Positions 60,207 to 64,000 of a stretch of DNA of 64,000 nt are shown here, piece by piece. The stretch comes from SPCO01 sp963809045. Lineage in GTDB: Bacteria; Chloroflexota; Limnocylindria; Limnocylindrales; CSP1-4. Numbering within the stretch: the first letter of the stretch is position 1; each line of letters opens with the position of its first letter. A program made the translations under genes and the position numbers. Location: NCBI GenBank assembly GCA_963809045.1, contig CAWEHW010000004.1:1860001-1924000 (forward strand). Reading direction: 5' to 3'. Below the pieces are notes generated by a model. That model was given only the letters and a program-made list of their open reading frames with translations. It was not told where the DNA came from and did not search any database.

Positions 60207-61058
60207 GTGACACGAGAACCGGTCGACACGATCCGGGCGGCGACCCCGGACGAGGCCGGCGACGTTCGCGGCATGCATGCCGCGACGCGTGCGGCGTGGG
60301 ACGAAGCGGCGGAGCGGTACGAGGGCTGGCTCGACGAGGCCATCGCGCTCATCCGCTCGGGCGGGACGAACCTGTTCGGTGCGGAAATCGAGCTGATCGG
60401 CGATCTCCACGGACGCTGCGAGCGTGCCATCCACCTCCAGTGCGCGGGCGGTCGAGACACGCTGTCCCTGTGGAACCTGGGCGCTGCCGAGGTCGTTGGC
60501 GTCGACTTCAGCCCACGGATGCTCGACCTGGCCGAGCGCTTGACGGCGGCCACGGGTGCGCCGGCTCGGTGGGTCCTGTCTGACGTGCTCGATACCCCGC
60601 ACGAGCTCGACGGGACCGCGGATCTCGTCTACACGGGTCGTGGATCGCTGATCTGGTTGCAGGACCTGGATGCCTGGGCGGCGGTCATCGCTCGACTGCT
60701 CGCTCCGGGCGGCCGCTTCGTGCTGTTCGAGGGCCATCCGATCGAGTGGCTCTTTGATTCAGATGGCCACGGGAACTGGCAGGCCACCGACTACGACTAC
60801 TTCTCCGGACCAGAAGCGTCCAGGGGCTGGGCGCCGGAGTACATCGACCGGCTCTCCATCCCCGACCAGGATCAGAGCTTGAAATTCGCGCGTGCGTGGA
60901 CCCTCGGCGAAGTGATCACGGCCCTGCTCGGGGCAGACCTGCGTCTCGAGCGGGTGACCGAGCACCCGATCGACTGGTGGGGCGGCCACGCGGACGTCCT
61001 GCCCCAGGATCGCGGGCGCATCCCGCTGTCGTTCTCGGCTGTTGGCCGGCGGAGCTAG
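60207..61058 (+). CDS. SAM-dependent methyltransferase
   Basis: 283 residues. SAM-binding IHLQCAGGRDTLSLWNLG, GVDFSPRMLDLAERL and VLSDVLDTPHELDG, then LLAPGGRFVLFEGHPIEW. A Trp/Tyr-rich insert follows (DYDYFSGPEASRGWAPEYIDRL). Substrate unknown. GTG 60207 is 6 bases after TAGGCT; the divergent palindrome may control it together with pirin. Confidence 0.86.
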   Translation: MTREPVDTIRAATPDEAGDVRGMHAATRAAWDEAAERYEGWLDEAIALIRSGGTNLFGAEIELIGDLHGRCERAIHLQCAGGRDTLSLWNLGAAEVVGVDFSPRMLDLAERLTAATGAPARWVLSDVLDTPHELDGTADLVYTGRGSLIWLQDLDAWAAVIARLLAPGGRFVLFEGHPIEWLFDSDGHGNWQATDYDYFSGPEASRGWAPEYIDRLSIPDQDQSLKFARAWTLGEVITALLGADLRLERVTEHPIDWWGGHADVLPQDRGRIPLSFSAVGRRS

Positions 61059-61102
61059 TACCGCGTCAGCGGGCGCCCTCGTCACCGAGGACGTCCCCTG
61101 GG

Positions 61103-63148
61103 CTACGCGGGCGGCTGATCGACCGACACCCACCGGCGATCGAGCGCGAGCTGGATGACGGTCGCCCGATCGGCGGCGAGCGCGGCGCGGAGGGCCGGCT
61201 CGAACTCCGCGTCCTTGTCGACCCGGACGCCGCGCGCGCCACACGCGCGCGCAATGGCCGCGAAATCGACCGGCCCGAGCTCCGTCCCGACACCGACGCC
61301 CGTACCGCGAGCCTCCTGCCACATCCGGATGGTCCCGTAGCGTTCGTTGTCGAACAGGACGACGACGACCCGAGCGCCGACCCGGACGGCCGTTTCCAGC
61401 TCGCTCACGGTCATCCCGAGTCCGCCATCGCCGACGAGCGCGACGACGGTGCGATCGCGGTGGACGAGCGCCGCGGCGATCGCTGCCGGCAACCCGTAGC
61501 CCATGGCGCCTGACGTCGGGCCAATGAATGTGCCCGGTCGTCGGAACCGGAAGCCGCGACCTGCCCAGCCCGCAAAGTTGCCGGCGTCCGTCGTCAGGAT
61601 CGCGTCATCCGGAAGGATTCTTCGGAGCGCCGCAACGATTCTCCCGGGGTGGACACCCGGCCCGTCCCAGGGAGCGGCGTCGACCACGCTCGAGGCTTCC
61701 CACGCGGCCCTGTCGATGGCGTTGTTGCCTTGCCGGACCGCGACGCGCTCCGCATCGAGCACGGCGCGCCCCAGCAGCCGTTCGTTGGCGGCGCGGAGGA
61801 ACACCTTGGCGTCGCTCACCACGGCCAGCTCCGGAGCCGGCAGGTCCGCGGGGCGGCCCGGCTCGAGGTCGACGTGGACCCAGCGCATGCCCGCGGCCGG
61901 CAGGGCGTAGCCGTAGGTCGTCGCTTCGTTGAGGCGCGACCCGATCACCAGCATGGCGTCGGCTGCTTCGAGGCGCTCCCGAACCGACGACGCGGCGGCC
62001 AACCCCGCCATCCCGAGGTAGAGCTCGTGATCGTTCGAGATGACGTCGGCTCGACGCCAGCTCGCGATGATCGGGACCTGGAGGAGCTCCGCGAACCGGG
62101 TCAGCTCGGTCGACGTCCTAGCGCGGAGGATCCCCGCACCGGCGAGGATCACCGGGCGGCGGGCCGAGGCCAGTAGCTCGATGACGGCGCGGATCTCCTC
62201 ATCGGAAGGCCGTGGCAAGCTCGGCCGTCCGCTGTCCAGGCGACTGTCCACGGGCATCGGCTCATCGAGCAGGTCTTCCGACAGCGACAACAGGACAGGC
62301 CCAGGTCGTCCGCCGAGGGCCTGGCGCAAGGCCTCGCTCACCGCCTTGACGACGTCGGCGGGCGTGCTCGGCTGGGCCGCCCACTTGGCGATGCCGCCGA
62401 GGGTCCCGACCTGGTCGATCTCCTGGAACGCTTCCCGCCCGAGGAGCGCCCGGTCGACCTGGCCGACGACGGCGAAGAACGGCGTCGAATTCTGGCGCGC
62501 GGTGTGGATCCCGATCGCAAGGTTGGCAGCGCCCACGGCCCGCGTTCCGAGGCAGACGGCTGGTCGACCGGTCAGTTGGCCGTGAGCGTCCGCCATGAAC
62601 GACGCCGCGCCTTCGTGACGCGTCGCCACGACGCGAATCCCGGCGCCCTCGAAGGCATCCAGCAACCCAAGGAACGATTCGCCCGGGACGGTGAAGGCAT
62701 AGCGGACTCCGGCGGCTCGGAGGGCGTCGGCAACGAACCGCCCGACGGTGTGGGGGCGGTCGTCCGTTGGCTGCGACGCCGTCTCGTCGGCGATTCCGGG
62801 CGGCTCGGGTGCCGCCTCTTCGGCAGTCTCGGCAGGGGGCCCCGTCTCGACGGCAACGTCCGGCTCCGCGGCAGCGGTCCTCGGCTCCGCGGCCACATCG
62901 GACAGCTCAGGCTCCACGGGGGCCTCCGGCTCCACGGGGGGCTCCGGCTCCACGGCGGGCTCCGGCTCCGCGCCGGCGCCGGCTTCGGGCGAGATCACGG
63001 ACGCCGATGCTTCGAGGGCCAAAGCCGTCGGCTCCGCCGTCGTCGGGTCCGCACTCAGGGGCGCGGAAGGCGGTTGGCTGTCTGGTTCCGGGCTTCCGTC
63101 AGACGGTGTCTGGTCGGGTGGCCTGGTCTGGGCGTCGAGCTCGGTCAT
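61103..63148 (-). CDS. Thiamine-diphosphate enzyme (acetolactate-synthase-like) with long acidic N-terminal extension
   Basis: 681 residues. The catalytic Glu (ATRHEGAASFMA), central domain VILAGAGILR and the TPP motif GDGGLGMTV to FDN are normal for the acetolactate synthase/benzoylformate-decarboxylase family. The first 130 residues are a Pro/Glu/Ala-rich disordered extension with VEPEPPVEPEAPVEPE repeats, unlike family members. AAGGAG precedes the ATG. No small regulatory subunit or isoleucine/valine genes follow, so it may be a decarboxylase or oxoacid lyase of unknown substrate. YajQ is upstream in the same direction. Confidence 0.82.
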   Translation of the reverse strand: MTELDAQTRPPDQTPSDGSPEPDSQPPSAPLSADPTTAEPTALALEASASVISPEAGAGAEPEPAVEPEPPVEPEAPVEPELSDVAAEPRTAAAEPDVAVETGPPAETAEEAAPEPPGIADETASQPTDDRPHTVGRFVADALRAAGVRYAFTVPGESFLGLLDAFEGAGIRVVATRHEGAASFMADAHGQLTGRPAVCLGTRAVGAANLAIGIHTARQNSTPFFAVVGQVDRALLGREAFQEIDQVGTLGGIAKWAAQPSTPADVVKAVSEALRQALGGRPGPVLLSLSEDLLDEPMPVDSRLDSGRPSLPRPSDEEIRAVIELLASARRPVILAGAGILRARTSTELTRFAELLQVPIIASWRRADVISNDHELYLGMAGLAAASSVRERLEAADAMLVIGSRLNEATTYGYALPAAGMRWVHVDLEPGRPADLPAPELAVVSDAKVFLRAANERLLGRAVLDAERVAVRQGNNAIDRAAWEASSVVDAAPWDGPGVHPGRIVAALRRILPDDAILTTDAGNFAGWAGRGFRFRRPGTFIGPTSGAMGYGLPAAIAAALVHRDRTVVALVGDGGLGMTVSELETAVRVGARVVVVLFDNERYGTIRMWQEARGTGVGVGTELGPVDFAAIARACGARGVRVDKDAEFEPALRAALAADRATVIQLALDRRWVSVDQPPA

Positions 63149-63190
63149 GGCGACGGCGCTCCTTCATCGGTGGGTGGGTGGTGCAATCGG

Positions 63191-63682
63191 TCAGCGATAG
63201 TTCTCGAACTGCAACGGCACGGGCTCGTCCAGGTCCCGAAGGCGGGTGATCACCCGCTGGAGGTCGTCGCGGCTCTTGCCAGAGACGCGGACGGCGTCCC
63301 CCTGGATCTGCGACTTGACCTTGGGGAACTCGTCGCGGATCAGCTTCGTGATGCGCTTCGCGACGTCCTCCGGCAAACCGCGGCGAAGACCGATCCGCTG
63401 GCGGACCTTGTTGCCACCGGCTTCCTCGACCTTGCCCCAGTCGAAGATCTTGAGCGACAAGCTTCGCCGAATGGCCTTCGACTCGATCAGGTCCTTGATG
63501 GCCGCGGCCCGGTACTCGTCATCCGTCACGAGGATCAACTCGGCCTTGGCCTGGGCCAGGTCGACAGTGACGCCCTTGAAGTCGAAGCGGGTGCCGGCCT
63601 CGCGACGCACCTGGTCGAGCGCGTTCCGCAGCTCCTGCTCGTCGAAATCGCTGACCACGTCGAATGATTGATCTCCGGCCAT
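63191..63682 (-). CDS. yajQ: YajQ-family nucleotide-binding protein
   Basis: 163 residues from ATG 63682; AGGAGG 4 bases upstream. SFDVVSDFDEQELRNALDQVRRE, TRFDFKGVTVDL, RQRIGLRRGLPEDVAKRI and KVKSQIQGDAVRVSGKSRDDLQ are the YajQ hallmarks. Family members bind c-di-GMP or nucleic acids and act as transcription cofactors. The upstream in-frame start at 63730 overlaps the SnoaL-like gene. It may link with the EAL protein at 42363, but this is inference. Confidence 0.93.
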   Translation of the reverse strand: MAGDQSFDVVSDFDEQELRNALDQVRREAGTRFDFKGVTVDLAQAKAELILVTDDEYRAAAIKDLIESKAIRRSLSLKIFDWGKVEEAGGNKVRQRIGLRRGLPEDVAKRITKLIRDEFPKVKSQIQGDAVRVSGKSRDDLQRVITRLRDLDEPVPLQFENYR

Positions 63683-63696
63683 TGAACCTCCTGTCC

Positions 63697-64000
63697 CTAT
63701 CCGCGTCCCTCGGGGCCGTACCTCGTCCACTCACGGAACCGCGCGATCCGCCCGTCGGCGGCAACCTCGGCGGTCATGAACCCAGCCATCCGGACGACGC
63801 GCCCGCTGGTTTGGCGGGTAAACGTCACGTGCCAGGCCGCGAGGACCGTCTCCCCCGACACCCAATGACGCTCCACGGTGAACTCGACATCACGCTGCGA
63901 CGACGAGGCGTCCAGCAAGTATGCCCGCAAGGCGTTGTGACCGACGATCGGGGCCTCGAACGGGTCCTCATGGTACTCGGCATCCTCGGTGAAGAGGGCC
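63697..64000 (-). CDS. SnoaL/NTF2-like protein, 5' end outside the window
   Basis: The minus frame is open to the window edge and reads ALFTEDAEYHEDPFEAP, GHNALRAYLLDAS, GETVLAAWHVTF and ADGRIARFREWTRYG, the closing motifs of SnoaL/NTF2-like nuclear-transport-factor-2 folds. This is the C-terminal two thirds. Only 14 bases separate its stop from the YajQ start, so it is probably co-transcribed with YajQ. Confidence 0.8.
   Translation of the reverse strand, partial: ALFTEDAEYHEDPFEAPIVGHNALRAYLLDASSSQRDVEFTVERHWVSGETVLAAWHVTFTRQTSGRVVRMAGFMTAEVAADGRIARFREWTRYGPEGRG

Overview
Organism: the window is very GC-rich (roughly two thirds by eye), uses many GTG starts, and has no rRNA, tRNA, insertion sequence, integrase or CRISPR array. 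Pro/Thr (TPTP) linkers in secreted proteins, several class III nucleotide cyclases fused to TPR or hydrolase modules, many VOC (glyoxalase-fold), SRPBCC and DUF1697/DUF2652/DUF3303/DUF6194 proteins, an archaeal/eukaryote-like DRG GTPase and mostly single-gene units fit a soil or freshwater Chloroflexota chromosome (Limnocylindria-like) better than a plasmid or phage. The taxon is an inference; high-GC actinobacteria are the main alternative. Layout: 1-16 kb has a partial PHB-depolymerase-type esterase, a NERD protein, a frameshifted DinB protein, a lipoprotein, a BBE-type flavo-oxidase, two cyclases in a row (TPR-cyclase and hydrolase-cyclase), DUF1697 and its relic, a repeat-containing mini-protein, a pterin dehydratase-VOC fusion and an Otr(A)/Tet(M)-like ribosomal protection GTPase. 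16-28 kb has a membrane protein behind an RcnR/CsoR-like operator, a LysR-DNA ligase pair, two MFS exporters, DUF2652, a twice-frameshifted cyclase, a methyltransferase and an alcohol dehydrogenase. 28-33 kb is an envelope-stress-like cluster (toastrack protein, PspC, histidine kinase, convergent NarL-type regulator). 33-44 kb has a nitrilase, a methyltransferase, an HD protein, a GH25 lysozyme, a Cys-rich cyclase, an S33 peptidase and a receiver-GAF-EAL protein. 44-52 kb has a twin-operator promoter with VOC and methyltransferase genes, a six-hairpin glycosidase, MOSC, a membrane cyclase and the DRG GTPase. 52-64 kb has an AlkZ-like glycosylase/flavo-oxidase/GNAT operon, a triple rhodanese with a structured leader, a lysyl-oxidase-like protein, pirin, a TPP enzyme, YajQ and a partial SnoaL-like gene. 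How it works together: there is no single large pathway. The window reads as a field of small signalling, detoxification and repair units. Two patterns recur. First, about twenty genes have a TANNNT -10 box 6-7 bases (9 in one case) before the start codon, implying widespread leaderless transcription; the rest have good Shine-Dalgarno sequences. Second, about ten gene relics (N- or C-terminal pieces, frameshifts, junctions between unrelated genes) show rapid gene turnover without visible mobile elements. No gene-free stretch exceeds 300 bases; the longest (44670-44959) holds a hairpin and a repressor-controlled promoter.
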